Shown here in pieces: positions 21,061-33,255 of a stretch of 64,000 nt of DNA. The number at the start of each line of letters is the position of its first letter. Positions within the stretch are counted from its first letter, which is position 1. The stretch lies in contig JAIOJX010000002.1 in NCBI GenBank assembly GCA_022376925.1, forward strand, positions 133,124,831-133,188,830. The letters are read 5' to 3'. Below the pieces are notes generated by a model that had not been told where the DNA came from, made no database searches, and saw only the letters and a program-made list of their open reading frames with translations. A program made the translations under genes and the position numbers. Source of the DNA: Tragulus kanchil (taxonomy: Eukaryota > Chordata > Mammalia > Artiodactyla > Tragulidae).

Positions 21061-23326
21061 ATGGAGGGTGACAGACGAAAACCACATAAATAATTCAGAT
21101 GTATAGAATGTCAGGTGGCTCTAGCTGTGATGGAGGACAATACAGCAGAAAAGAAGGGATAAGGAGTAGGAGGAGGTGGGGAAAGAACAGGTGGCAATTT
21201 CAAATAAGATGCCAGAGAAGGCTATGAAGGGATAACATAGAAACAAAGGCCAGAGGTTATCCAGATAAATGGAGGGGAAGAATTCAAGACAAAAGGCACA
21301 GCCAGTGCAAAGGTCCTGGGGTAGGAGTGTGCCCAGTATGTTCAAGGTACAGACAAGGAGGTCAGCAGGACTGGAGGGAGTCAGGGAAGAGGGGTAGGAG
21401 AGGTAGTTCAAGGGGAGTCCAGGGCCCAGACTGTGGAGGACTCTGCAGACCATCACAAGGACGTTGGCTTTCCCTTTGGGTGAGATGAAGTCACAGGAAA
21501 GTCTACGCTAGCTATGTGACTTGATACACTCTGGTTGGGTATAAAACTGTCCACAGGGAAAGAAGTCACGCCTTGCTGGACTATTTCTCCAACACTGTCT
21601 CAGGTCCTGCATGTGATTGCATATGCTGCAGACCAATCGTCTTTCACTTGTCAGACAGAGGATGGCTCAAGGGCCCCTGAGCCTTCCCGCTGAGACGTGG
21701 GACAACGAGGTCTAGGGTGGGTAGAGTTTATTAGGAAGCAGTTCCCCCAAAACGCCAATTCTCTGGTGAGACTCCCACTTCCTGCAGTCTAGCCTGGGGG
21801 TTGGCAGTCTGTCCGTCCCTCCCAGTGACCCTAAAGCAAACGACAGCTTGTTCCACCTGTCATTGCATCGGTAAATCAAGTTTTACTGGCTGGCACCTGG
21901 CCACGCCCATTCAGCTGTATCACATTCGTGGCTGCTTTCAGCTGGGGCAGAGGCAGCAAGCTGAGCCAAAAACCTTGCAGCCCCGAAGTGTAAAATATTT
22001 ACTATCTGACCCTTTGCAGAAAACTTTGCTCAACTGCCCTAGCAGAAACCAGGTCGTCTAAAGCCCAGGATCCCCCACAACAAGGTGACTCCAGGTCTTT
22101 GGAGCGTCGCAGCCTGGTTCTGGCCGAGACTTGCTACCATTCTGAGGGGTTCCTTCTGTTGGCCTGAGATGGGTGGTGGACACCCAGGGCTCTGCCCATG
22201 GAGGGTGACAGACGAAAACCACATAAATAATTCAGATGTATAGAATGTCAGGTGGCTCTAGCTGTGATGGAGGACAATACAGCAGAAAAGAAGGGATAAG
22301 GAGTAGGAGGAGGTGGGGAAAGAACAGGTGGCAATTTCAAATAAGATGCCAGAGAAGGCTATGAAGGGATAACATAGAAACAAAGGCCAGAGGTTATCCA
22401 GATAAATGGAGGGGAAGAATTCAAGACAAAAGGCACAGCCAGTGCAAAGGTCCTGGGGTAGGAGTGTGCCCAGTATGTTCAAGGTACAGACAAGGAGGTC
22501 AGCAGGACTGGAGGGAGTCAGGGAAGAGGGGTAGGAGAGGTAGTTCAAGGGGAGTCCAGGGCCCAGACTGTGGAGGACTCTGCAGACCATCACAAGGACG
22601 TTGGCTTTCCCTTTGGGTGAGATGAAGTCACAGGAAAGTCTACGCTAGCTATGTGACTTGATACACTCTGGTTGGGTATAAAACTGTCCACAGGGAAAGA
22701 AGTCACGCCTTGCTGGACTATTTCTCCAACACTGTCTCAGGTCCTGCATGTGATTGCATATGCTGCAGACCAATCGTCTTTCACTTGTCAGACAGAGGAT
22801 GGCTCAAGGGCCCCTGAGCCTTCCCGCTGAGACGTGGGACAACGAGGTCTAGGGTGGGTAGAGTTTATTAGGAAGCAGTTCCCCCAAAACGCCAATTCTC
22901 TGGTGAGACTCCCACTTCCTGCAGTCTAGCCTGGGGGTTGGCAGTCTGTCCGTCCCTCCCAGTGACCCTAAAGCAAACGACAGCTTGTTCCACCTGTCAT
23001 TGCATCGGTAAATCAAGTTTTACTGGCTGGCACCTGGCCACGCCCATTCAGCTGTATCACATTCGTGGCTGCTTTCAGCTGGGGCAGAGGCAGCAAGCTG
23101 AGCCAAAAACCTTGCAGCCCCGAAGTGTAAAATATTTACTATCTGACCCTTTGCAGAAAACTTTGCTCAACTGCCCTAGCAGAAACCAGGTCGTCTAAAG
23201 CCCAGGATCCCCCACAACAAGGTGACTCCAGGTCTTTGGAGCGTCGCAGCCTGGTTCTGGCCGAGACTTGCTACCATTCTGAGGGGTTCCTTCTGTTGGC
23301 CTGAGATGGGTGGTGGACACCCAGGG
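21061..23326 (+). repeat. Direct duplication 6, unit 1137 bases
   Basis: Copy 1 is 21061-22189 and copy 2 is 22198-23326, with 8 spacer bases. I see no internal differences. The first 420 bases of the unit resemble the ancient LINE-like repeat (CACAGCCAGTGCAAAGGTCC, GACAAGGAGGTCAGCAGGAC). The rest holds no recognised gene. Confidence 0.95.
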
Positions 23327-23351
23327 GCCCTCTGCTCCACCTCCCCTTTTT

Positions 23352-23630
23352 TAAAAAAAAAAAATTTTGGCCTCTTTTATTGTTTTTCTGTTTTGTTTAT
23401 TTATTTTCATCCATCTTTGTTCTTTGGCCTGTGTGGATCTCCTATCGCAGTGGCCTGTCTCGTCACAGAGCACGAGCTCTGGGCGCATGTAATCCAGAGC
23501 GCTGGCCCATAATTGGACACACTGGTCTAGCCACTCCGCAGCACGTGGGATCTTCCCAGGCCAGGGATTGAACCGGTGCCCCTTGCACTGCAAAGCTGAC
23601 TCTTTAGCCACTGAACCACCAGGGAAGCCC
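23352..23630 (-). mobile_element. tRNA-derived SINE, 'GCGCATG' family, full head
   Basis: On the minus strand: GGGCTTCCCTGGTGGTTCAG, box B GGTTCAATCCC, the family body, then the GGCCAAAATTTT tail. The 15-base TSD CCACCTCCCCTTTTT is perfect at 23337-23351 and 23631-23645. Confidence 0.95.
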
Positions 23631-23702
23631 CCACCTCCCCTTTTTATTCCATGAGGCATGTGGGCCCTACCTCCATGTATTGACCTCCCCCCAGCTGTGC
23701 GT

Positions 23703-23729
23703 GCACACACACACACGCACACACACACC
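23703..23729. repeat. (CA)n microsatellite with one CG interruption
   Basis: CA dinucleotides interrupted once by a CG step. Confidence 0.9.
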
Positions 23730-23789
23730 TATGAGCCCTGGGGTGCAGGGTTTCCTCCTGGATTCCCTCCTCTAGAACAACCAACCGAG

Positions 23790-23895
23790 GGCTCCGATCT
23801 CAGCTCTCCACTTACACAGACACATTACGTAACTTCTCAGAACCAACAGCATCTCCCTCAAAAACTGCAGAGAGAATCGCATGGGATGGCTCCCT
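23790..23895 (+). mobile_element. MIR SINE fragment
   Basis: CTCCGATCTCAGCTCTCCAC, CAGACACATTACGTAACTTC, AGCATCTCCCTCAAAAAC follows the MIR core on the plus strand. Confidence 0.55.
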
Positions 23896-24332
23896 AGGAG
23901 TCTGAGTCCAGCGCCTAGAAGAAATTATGGCCATACACACTGTCTCCGCTTATGCACACCCCTTACCCAGGCTGCTGAGCCAAGGTCCAGTTTCCGCGGG
24001 TGTAGTCATGGACAGTGTACCCCTGGGCAGCCCTAACAATCACAAGGCTATCCATTACTGCATCTGTGTCGCATCACAGCCCAGCTATCCTCAGAGCAGA
24101 CCTGTGCACTCGGTCATCAGCGGACATCTCATGCACTCCACCCCCGCAACTCTCTCCCCTCTTTGGATAAAATCACCCTCACTCCTCTGTGTGGTTTGGG
24201 CGGGTATAAATTATTTTTTCCTTTCCTTGTACCAAAAGTCCTGCTTGATGCACATATCTGCCAGGCACCAGGAAGTGAGAAAGGGGAGTTTAAGCATCAT
24301 TTCCCGCTAACCTGTGAAAAATCCCTTTTAAA
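23896..24332. other. No gene recognised
   Basis: A 127-codon open frame (23927-24310) is present in single-copy sequence, but I recognise no domain, signal peptide or exon boundary and do not call it a gene. Confidence 0.45.
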
Positions 24333-26528
24333 GCAGTTAGTTACCCTTGGTTTTGTTTTTTGTTTTTTTTTTTTTTTGAAGTTCAAAAAATTGGAAATTC
24401 AATATGTTAGCTTTTTCTTCTCCTTTTGCATTCTCTAATAAAAAGAAAAATAGACTGTAGGGGAAGAGGGGAACACTCCTTGACATGAAACAAATGAAGT
24501 TCTGTATTTTCTAAATAAGACATTCAGTTTGATAAGAAACTCATCAAAATCCCAACAGAGACATGGGGAAAAGGTAGAAACAATTTACACAAATGCCAGG
24601 CAGAGAGGAGGGAATCCACGAGCCCAGGCATCCCCTTGGGCCCAGATCAGAAGCAGCATCACGTGTCAGAGAGTTTCCGTGGCCCTCGGGTGATGGCTTC
24701 CCAGATGAGACGCGAAGGAGGAACATCTCTGAACTGGGAAGGTTTCCCTAGTAGCCTCATTTCTCATGTCCTCCCCGACAGCATCCTTGCCACTTTTCAT
24801 GGAACGTGGATTGTATGGAAATTGTGGGGAGGGCTGGAGAATGGACTGAGGGAACTGTGGATTTTTCTATGTAAAAATATCATTTGCTTTACACATATTG
24901 TATGGGATGCATATCCCTTTCTGATGCACACCTGTTTCCATGGTGCCAGATGGCACTCTGAGACCCATAATATTTGCAGAAATTCTCTCAACTAGAATGG
25001 ATTCTGCCCTCTTCCACATGACCCCAGGGCCAGGCAGCCTCATGGACCCTTTTTTTTTTTTTGGTCAAACTGTGCAGCTTGCAGGATCTTAGTTCCCCAG
25101 CCAGGGGAAGCACCAAGTACTAACCACTGGTCCACCACACAGGACTGGGTCTCAGCTCACACAGGTTGTCAAGCACGGGCTTCACTCAGCTCACCCAAAT
25201 CTCTCCTGCCCCCTTTCTCCCTCCCGCTCAGTATTGATTTCTGAAGTAAAGCATTCAAAGGCTGTGAATCAGTTCCCCTAGCAAGACGGGCAGTCCCCAG
25301 GGACTCGCCCTCTCCATGGATAAGGAAGCAATCATACTAAACCCTCTCCTCTCCAAGGCCACGAAAACAGAAATAATTTATTCATGCGATAGCCATAATC
25401 ATAATCCGTGCAACAATAAACTTTCTTTTTGTGCAGTTAGTTACCCTTGGTTTTGTTTTTTTTTTTTTTTTGAAGTTCAAAAAATTGGAAATTCAATATG
25501 TTAGCTTTTTCTTCTCCTTTTGCATTCTCTAATAAAAAGAAAAATAGACTGTAGGGGAAGAGGGGAACACTCCTTGACATGAAACAAATGAAGTTCTGTA
25601 TTTTCTAAATAAGACATTCAGTTTGATAAGAAACTCATCAAAATCCCAACAGAGACATGGGGAAAAGGTAGAAACAATTTACACAAATGCCAGGCAGAGA
25701 GGAGGGAATCCACGAGCCCAGGCATCCCCTTGGGCCCAGATCAGAAGCAGCATCACGTGTCAGAGAGTTTCCGTGGCCCTCGGGTGATGGCTTCCCAGAT
25801 GAGACGCGAAGGAGGAACATCTCTGAACTGGGAAGGTTTCCCTAGTAGCCTCATTTCTCATGTCCTCCCCGACAGCATCCTTGCCACTTTTCATGGAACG
25901 TGGATTGTATGGAAATTGTGGGGAGGGCTGGAGAATGGACTGAGGGAACTGTGGATTTTTCTATGTAAAAATATCATTTGCTTTACACATATTGTATGGG
26001 ATGCATATCCCTTTCTGATGCACACCTGTTTCCATGGTGCCAGATGGCACTCTGAGACCCATAATATTTGCAGAAATTCTCTCAACTAGAATGGATTCTG
26101 CCCTCTTCCACATGACCCCAGGGCCAGGCAGCCTCATGGACCCTTTTTTTTTTTTTGGTCAAACTGTGCAGCTTGCAGGATCTTAGTTCCCCAGCCAGGG
26201 GAAGCACCAAGTACTAACCACTGGTCCACCACACAGGACTGGGTCTCAGCTCACACAGGTTGTCAAGCACGGGCTTCACTCAGCTCACCCAAATCTCTCC
26301 TGCCCCCTTTCTCCCTCCCGCTCAGTATTGATTTCTGAAGTAAAGCATTCAAAGGCTGTGAATCAGTTCCCCTAGCAAGACGGGCAGTCCCCAGGGACTC
26401 GCCCTCTCCATGGATAAGGAAGCAATCATACTAAACCCTCTCCTCTCCAAGGCCACGAAAACAGAAATAATTTATTCATGCGATAGCCATAATCATAATC
26501 CGTGCAACAATAAACTTTCTTTTTGTGC
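24333..26528 (+). repeat. Direct duplication 7, unit about 1094 bases
   Basis: Copy 1 is 24333-25434 and copy 2 is 25433-26528. They abut with a two-base overlap. The only difference seen is a T run about six bases shorter near 25456. The unit is otherwise single-copy DNA with one CHR-2-type SINE. Confidence 0.95.
25048..25146 (-). mobile_element. CHR-2-type tRNA-derived SINE
   Basis: A T run, then GCTTGCAGGATCTTAGTTCC, CCAGGGGAAGCACC and ACCACTGGTCCACC, the reverse complement of the short CHR-2 element (A-tailed, head with CCAGTGGTTAG). It recurs at about 26142-26240. Confidence 0.75.
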
Positions 26529-28499
26529 ACCTGTTCTGTGGCCACACTCAATCAGACAGGGAGAGCACAAAGGTAAACTCAGCTTGGGCTCTGCCCTCCA
26601 GGAGTTCACGGAAACCTAAGCGACTAGAAAGAGGATGCCACCCTTGGAGAACCGTCAGTGGTAGACAGAATTCCATATGACGTTTAGTTTCTAGATCGTC
26701 CACGTGCCTCTTTTCCACTTCTCTGCTCCCTGAGTGGTCTGTCATTGTCTCACTCTCTCTCCTCAGCTCTGCCCTCCCCACCCACACCTTCCTCCATTCC
26801 CCCCACCTCCCCTGAAGTGATGCTGGAAAAGCCTTCTCTGCTGGGATGCAGAGCAAGGTGGGTTTTTCTGCACTCAGCTCCAACACACATGGCTTCTTTG
26901 CCCCGGTCCCGATCCCACACCTCCTCCTTTCCCTCTTGGACTGCAGCGTTAGTCACAGACCCAAACTTGGGACCTGGGGACCCCAGAGTTCACACCCCAC
27001 AGTTTCCCTACAGCACCTCTCCTTTTTGATCTGAATTTGGTGCCCATTGATAATTGGATCATTGCTGGCACCGTCCTGTGCCCTGGGCCATAACTCCCCA
27101 CAGTTTTTTTGTTTGTTTGTTTTTTAAAGACTTATCTATTTATTTATTTTGGGTGGGGGTCAGGTTGGGGAGGGAGGGGAGCAGGCGGGCCACTTCTATT
27201 GGTCCTTCATTTCTCCATTTTCATCCGTCTTTGTTCTTTGGCTCCTGTGGGCCTCCCATCGCGGTGGCGTCTGTCGTTGCAGAGCGCTGGCTCTGGGCGC
27301 ATGCGCTCCAGAGCTCCGGCTCGGTGATTGGACACATCGGTTCAGCCCTTCCGCGCACGTGGGATCTTTCCAGGCCAGGGATCGAACTTCACTCAGCTCA
27401 CCCAAATCTCTCCTGCCCCCTTTCTCCCTCCCGCTCAGTATTGATTTCTGAAGTAAAGCATTCAAAGGCTGTGAATCAGTTCCCCTAGCAAGACGGGCAG
27501 TCCCAGGGACTCGCCCTCTCCATGGATAAGGAAGCAATCATACTAAACCCTCTCTCTCCAAGGCCACGAAAACAGAAATAATTTATTCATGCGATAGCCA
27601 TAATCATAATCCGTGCAACAATAAACTTTCTTTTTGTGCACCTGTTCTGTGGCCACACTCAATCAGACAGGGAGAGCACAAAGGTAAACTCAGCTTGGGC
27701 TCTGCCCTCCAGGAGTTCACGGAAACCTAAGCGACTAGAAAGAGGATGCCACCCTTGGAGAACCGTCAGTGGTAGACAGAATTCCATATGACGTTTAGTT
27801 TCTAGATCGTCCACGTGCCTCTTTTCCACTTCTCTGCTCCCTGAGTGGTCTGTCATTGTCTCACTCTCTCTCCTCAGCTCTGCCCTCCCCACCCACACCT
27901 TCCTCCATTCCCCCCACCTCCCCTGAAGTGATGCTGGAAAAGCCTTCTCTGCTGGGATGCAGAGCAAGGTGGGTTTTTCTGCACTCAGCTCCAACACACA
28001 TGGCTTCTTTGCCCCGGTCCCGATCCCACACCTCCTCCTTTCCCTCTTGGACTGCAGCGTTAGTCACAGACCCAAACTTGGGACCTGGGGACCCCAGAGT
28101 TCACACCCCACAGTTTCCCTACAGCACCTCTCCTTTTTGATCTGAATTTGGTGCCCATTGATAATTGGATCATTGCTGGCACCGTCCTGTGCCCTGGGCC
28201 ATAACTCCCCACAGTTTTTTTGTTTGTTTGTTTTTTAAAGACTTATCTATTTATTTATTTTGGGTGGGGGTCAGGTTGGGGAGGGAGGGGAGCAGGCGGG
28301 CCACTTCTATTGGTCCTTCATTTCTCCATTTTCATCCGTCTTTGTTCTTTGGCTCCTGTGGGCCTCCCATCGCGGTGGCGTCTGTCGTTGCAGAGCGCTG
28401 GCTCTGGGCGCATGGGCTCCAGAGCTCCAGCTCGGTAATTGGACAGATCGGTTCAGCCCTTCCGCGGCACGTGGGATCTTTCCAGGCCAGGGATCGAAC
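26274..28499 (+). repeat. Direct duplication 8, unit about 1112 bases
   Basis: Copy 1 is 26274-27386 and copy 2 is 27387-28499. Copy 1 accumulates substitutions and a lost base in its last 90 bases (27300-27360), and copy 2 has two single-base losses in its first 170. Low quality is thus concentrated at both sides of the junction. Confidence 0.95.
26530..27100. other. No gene recognised
   Basis: Pyrimidine-rich stretch (CTCTCTCTCCTCAGCTC near 26752) with short open frames on both strands. No recognised protein or repeat. Repeated at about 27641-28211. Confidence 0.5.
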
Positions 28500-28556
28500 C
28501 GGCACCCCTTGCACTGCAAGGTGGTGTCCTTACCCACTGGACCACCAGGGGAAGCC
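28221..28556 (-). mobile_element. tRNA-derived SINE, 'GCGCATG' family, long G-rich tail
   Basis: Complete head on the minus strand (GGGCTTCCCCTGGTGGTCCA, box B GGTTCGATCCC), full body, and a tail that reads GGGTGGGGG...GGGGAGGGAGGGG on the plus strand. TSD CTCCCCACAGTTTTT at 28206-28220 and CTCCCTACAGTTTTT at 28557-28571 (one mismatch). The upstream copy, 27110-27386, is cut at the duplication junction. Confidence 0.93.
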
Positions 28557-28571
28557 CCTCCCTACAGTTTT

Positions 28572-29119
28572 TATCCAAAGCATTCCTTCCTTCTTGTGCT
28601 GATGCTCAGACATCATCTGAGCAATAGAAGCACATCCCTGAATCCTGCCTGGAGCTCATGTCAAGGAATAGCTTCCTCTGGAGAGACAAATAGGACTATC
28701 CAGCAAGTGATCCTCAAAGCTCAAACTTTCTGGCAGTGGGCTAGAAGGGTCAGAGTTCCCACTGCTCTGAGAGGCCAGGCTGCAATTCACATCCAGTTTC
28801 CACAAAGATCCTGCAGGTAGCAGAAGCTGGAGGGCCTGGGCAATCCCCACACAGCTCGTATCTAAAGATGGCATTTGCCAGGGTCTTATGTTCCCCTGAC
28901 AAAAGGCTATGTACCCAAAGGTGCTGTAACAGGGGTCTTCCCCAGAGGACACCTCCATGTTAGACACAAACCACTCTGTGGAATGATGAGGAAGTGCTCA
29001 GGGGTGGTGCCTGCCTCATCCTGGCAGCTCTTGACTTGCCAGTGTCCTTACCAAGGACTGATCCCCACCACACCCTGGGGTCATTTGCCATTATTTGGTG
29101 ACAATTTCTCTTGCAGAGT
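28572..29119. other. No gene recognised
   Basis: Single-copy sequence with short open frames only. Confidence 0.5.
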
Positions 29120-29460
29120 GTCTCAGTTTCCTGTGACTGCTGTAACCAAGACCAGCAACCAGGTGGCTTACAATAACCAAAATGTATTGTCTCATGGTTC
29201 TGAAGGTTCGAAGTTCAAGATCAAGATATCAACAGGGCCATACTCTCTAGGGGAGACTTCTTCTTGGCCTCTTTTAGCTTCTCTGGTTTGCTAGTCTTCC
29301 TTGACTTGTGGACACGTCACTCCATACTGGATTAAGGTCCAAAGATGACCTCATTTTAACGTGATTACCTCTATAGAGACCATTTCCAAATAAGGTCATA
29401 TTCTGAAGCCCGAGGCTTCAACCTATCTTGGAGGGGAGTACAATTCAATCCATAAGAGTC
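29120..29460. mobile_element. Ancient mammalian LTR-like repeat, unassigned
   Basis: CTGTGACTGCTGTAACCAAG, GGTGGCTTACAATAACC, TCTCATGGTTCTGAAGGTT, GATGACCTCATTTTAACGTG, CATTTCCAAATAAGGTCATA, TACAATTCAATCCATAA. This order is that of a very common old mammalian repeat (MaLR-like in my recollection). Confidence 0.55.
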
Positions 29461-29532
29461 TCCCCAGCAAGACCCACCTGCCTTCCAAATGTATCATCAG
29501 ATCTCTGATTATACCATTGATTGCCCCCAAGA

Positions 29533-29614
29533 CGCCATATGATATCCCAAGACACACAATCCACATGAGACTCCCCAGGACATACATTCCACATGAGATT
29601 CCCCAAGACACACG
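29533..29614. repeat. Minisatellite, about 28 bases x 3
   Basis: Three imperfect units share CCACATGAGAYTCCCCARGA and CATACATT/CACACGCA ends. The first is the most diverged. Confidence 0.65.
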
Positions 29615-29667
29615 CAGAGCCTGCCAACCTGGGCACTTAGTGGCTGCCCAGTCATCCTATTGTCAGT

Positions 29668-29848
29668 TTTTTAAAATATTTATTTGGCTGCACTGGGTCT
29701 TAGTTGTGGCATGTGGGATCTTTCAATTGCAGCAAGTGAATTCTTAGTTGCAGTATGTGGGATCTAGTTTCCTCACCAGGCATCAAACCCAGGTCCTTTG
29801 CATTGGGAGCTCAGAGTCTTAGCCACTAGATCACCCAGGGGAGTGCCT
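29668..29848 (-). mobile_element. CHR-type tRNA-derived SINE
   Basis: ATTTATTTGGCTGCACTGGG, TCTTAGTTGTGGCATGTGGG, CATCAAACCCAGGTCC and AGCCACTAGATCACCCAGGG are the reverse complement of a CHR-type element with box B and head intact but diverged. Confidence 0.75.
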
Positions 29849-29914
29849 CCACTATCAATCTTTATTATCTTGCCAGACTCCAGTTTGAGTATTTGTCTGA
29901 TTAATTCATGGTAG

Positions 29915-30115
29915 ACCTGATGCCTGGTACTGGAAAAGACTGAAGGCAAAAGGAGAAGAGGGTGGGAGAGGCTGAGATGGTTAGATAGCATCACTGACTC
30001 AATGGAATTTGAACCAACTCTGAGAGATAGTGAAATCCTGGCGTGCTGCAGTCCATGGGCTCACAAAGAGTCAGACCTGATTTAGCAACTGAATGACATC
30101 AACAACAATGGTGAG
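29915..30115 (+). mobile_element. BovB LINE 3' terminus
   Basis: CTGGTACTGGAAAAGACTGA, GAGATGGTTAGATAGCATCA, CTGACTCAATGGAATTTGAA, GGCGTGCTGCAGTCCATGG and a CAACAACAATGG end. This is the last 200 bases or so of BovB, without coding potential. It recurs at 31001-31201. Confidence 0.88.
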
Positions 30116-30925
30116 ATTATTGGGACAGAGCTGCAGAATAAATCCTGGAAACTTCTAGGGTTAACTATCCACTAGAGTCAGCATAGGCTGAGTGTTATAT
30201 TCGCTAAGATCTCAAACATGCAAAAAAAAAAGAAAAGAAAAAGCAAAAGGAAACCATCCAAAGCCATCGTGTATGTGAAATTCACTTAAACCATCTCTTT
30301 TAATGAGTAGGGCACCTCCCTGCCACTCGACATGGCAGGCAGGTTATTAAGAGGACAGGCAGGATGGCTGAATTGGTAGGCGATGAATGAAACACTTCAA
30401 ATAGACATAACTCCTGTGAGCTTGCTGAGGACAGTAGAGTTTTCTTGTCATGTGTAGGAAGTATCATGACACTAATGAAGTCTCAGAGATGTTGTGATCC
30501 ACCCATGGCTCTGACTTTTCCATGTTTAATCCTGGAACCTAAAGGGATACGGTCATGGCATCTAACCACAGGTCAAGCTGATTGTTGCCTCTCTCCATTC
30601 TAGCTACTCCAGCAAGTCCTAAATCAATGGAACCCTTTCTGCCATTGCTCTGGCACCGCTCACTATCTATCCAGCTGGGATAAGTCTGGCAAAATCCCGA
30701 CACCTGTGAGTCTAAGAAACAAGGCGTGAGAGAGACATAAGCCATTCCAGCTGGATACAGAGTTTGGCACCAGGATAGGTCAGAAATGATTCAACCCTAA
30801 ATTGATAATCCTTGTCAAGAGCCTTCTGTCTGGCTTCTCCTATCTCATTCTGTTCAATAATTCATTCATTAGAAAGACACATCAGATTCTTTTACAAAAG
30901 AGGGTTGAACCTTAGTCGGAAACCC
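30116..30925. other. No gene recognised
   Basis: No recognised gene or repeat. Repeated at about 31202-32019. Confidence 0.5.
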
Positions 30926-32019
30926 TATTGACCTCCACTATCAATCTTTATTATCTTGCCAGACTCCAGTTTGAGTATTTGTCTGATTAATTCATGGTAG
31001 ACCTGATGCCTGGTACTGGAAAAGACTGAAGGCAAAAGGAGAAGAGGGTGGGAGAGGCTGAGATGGTTAGATAGCATCACTGACTCAATGGAATTTGAAC
31101 CAACTCTGAGAGATAGTGAAATCCTGGCGTGCTGCAGTCCATGGGCTCACAAAGAGTCAGACCTGATTTAGCAACTGAATGACATCAACAACAATGGTGA
31201 GATTATTGGGACAGAGCTGCAGAATAAATCCTGGAAACTTAGTTAACTCTAGGGTTAACTATCCACTAGAGTCAGCATAGGCTGAGTGTTATATTCGCTA
31301 AGATCTCAAACATGCAAAAAAAAAAGAAAAGAAAAAGCAAAAGGAAACCATCCAAAGCCATCGTGTATGTGAAATTCACTTAAACCATCTCTTTTAATGA
31401 GTAGGGCACCTCCCTGCCACTCGACATGGCAGGCAGGTTATTAAGAGGACAGGCAGGATGGCTGAATTGGTAGGCGATGAATGAAACACTTCAAATAGAC
31501 ATAACTCCTGTGAGCTTGCTGAGGACAGTAGAGTTTTCTTGTCATGTGTAGGAAGTATCATGACACTAATGAAGTCTCAGAGATGTTGTGATCCACCCAT
31601 GGCTCTGACTTTTCCATGTTTAATCCTGGAACCTAAAGGGATACGGTCATGGCATCTAACCACAGGTCAAGCTGATTGTTGCCTCTCTCCATTCTAGCTA
31701 CTCCAGCAAGTCCTAAATCAATGGAACCCTTTCTGCCATTGCTCTGGCACCGCTCACTATCTATCCAGCTGGGATAAGTCTGGCAAAATCCCGACACCTG
31801 TGAGTCTAAGAAACAAGGCGTGAGAGAGACATAAGCCATTCCAGCTGGATACAGAGTTTGGCACCAGGATAGGTCAGAAATGATTCAACCCTAAATTGAT
31901 AATCCTTGTCAAGAGCCTTCTGTCTGGCTTCTCCTATCTCATTCTGTTCAATAATTCATTCATTAGAAAGACACATCAGATTCTTTTACAAAAGAGGGTT
32001 GAACCTTAGTCGGAAACCC

Positions 32020-33055
32020 ATTATTTTTCTCAATTATTCCTCCTCCTTCTGGTTCCTTCCTCCAGCCTATGTATTCCAGATATTGCATCTGAAAGGCGTG
32101 CAGCTAAATACACTGAATTTCCCAATAAATTTCTGTCTTATAAAAACAATCCCACATGTGAGTCTTATGGGAGGGTCCAGATCTATGATGCCTAGTGTTC
32201 ACTTTGTGCTCTGCCTGTAAGTAAAGGAAGACATCCAAGGGCTGAGAGTCTTTCAGACTTATTAAGTAGAGAATTTACTTAGTTTCTGTGCCTGCATTTC
32301 TGAGAGCCTAGCTACGGCGGCCCCTCTCAACCCCAAACGCATTTCCATTAACTCTTTTTGTGGAGCCAACTTTAAGAATTACACAATCATCAACGAAATT
32401 CTTAGCTACAAGTTTTTTGCTGCTGAATTAAATTTAAATTTAATTTACTAAACACATGCTATGTACTGAATATAATGGGGGAATGCAAAAAACAGGGAAA
32501 TTTTACTTCCTTCCCCGCCTGGGGATAATAGATTGAGAGGCAGAACAGGATATACACAAATAAGTGAGCTACCACAGCTTTCGCTAAATGCTGTGCTGGG
32601 GGCTCGTAACAGACACCGTGTAGGCTGCCAGATCTTCCCGGATAACTTCATTCCGCACCTGCCACAAGTGCTGGTGGCCATCAGCTCACAGCTGGATCCA
32701 TCTGCTGGCTCAGCCCTCAGCTGAGGTCATCAGGCTTGCTCATGGTCATGCCTCCTCTCAAGGGGCAGTCGCACACAATGACAGGCTGGTGTGGGGGCAC
32801 AGGAGCCTCCCACCTCTGCAGGTTCGCCAAGGTCTCTCTTGGAACTCTCTCCACTCACTCTTTCATCCCCAGCTTCCTCACTGGTGTTGTTCCCAAGACC
32901 ACTCACCACTGTCTTTCCTACATGCACATTTCTGCCTCAGAGTCCACTTCCTCAGAACCCGAGCTATGATGTGTACAAAGGGCAAAGGGATTCACTCAAA
33001 CCAGAAGATTTGGAAAAGGCATGTTTGACATTTTCTCAGCCAGTGGTTCTTAAAT
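32020..33055. other. No gene recognised
   Basis: Single-copy sequence. Overlapping short frames near 32730-33066 on both strands have no recognisable similarity. CCAGTGGTTCTTAAAT at 33042 may begin a MER5-type remnant, and GTTCCAGGCACTGTGGGTAT at 33076 an ancient 'caggcactg' repeat. Confidence 0.45.
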
Positions 33056-33255
33056 ACCTGTTCTGACCTGGCAGCGTTCCAGGCACTGTGGGTATACTAG
33101 CTAACAAGGCAGAGCTAGTTACTGTACTCATGAACAAGAGATCCGAGCAAAGAAGAAAAGAAAGAGGTGTCAGTAAATAATACGATCGGAAGTCATAGGA
33201 AAGGGTTCCTTTGGTCAGGGTGGCCTTCCCCCCACATATCAAAGGGGTTGGCCAT

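Larger units (their letters stand above)
29846..32019 (+). repeat. Direct duplication 9, unit 1086-1094 bases
   Basis: Copy 1 is 29846-30925 and copy 2 is 30932-32019, with 6 spacer bases. The one clear difference is an 8-base insertion (AGTTAACT) near 31241 in copy 2, itself a partial local repeat. Confidence 0.95.

Noticed and set aside
23651..23731. CA run as a Z-DNA regulatory site
   Set aside because: A short CA run with one CG step is common. Nothing nearby supports a regulatory role.
26752..26830. Pyrimidine-rich stretch with CTCAG as a splice acceptor
   Set aside because: No open coding sequence with recognisable similarity follows and no donor site is evident.
29525..29620. CRISPR-like repeat array
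   Set aside because: Three diverged contiguous units without spacers in mammalian DNA; a minisatellite.
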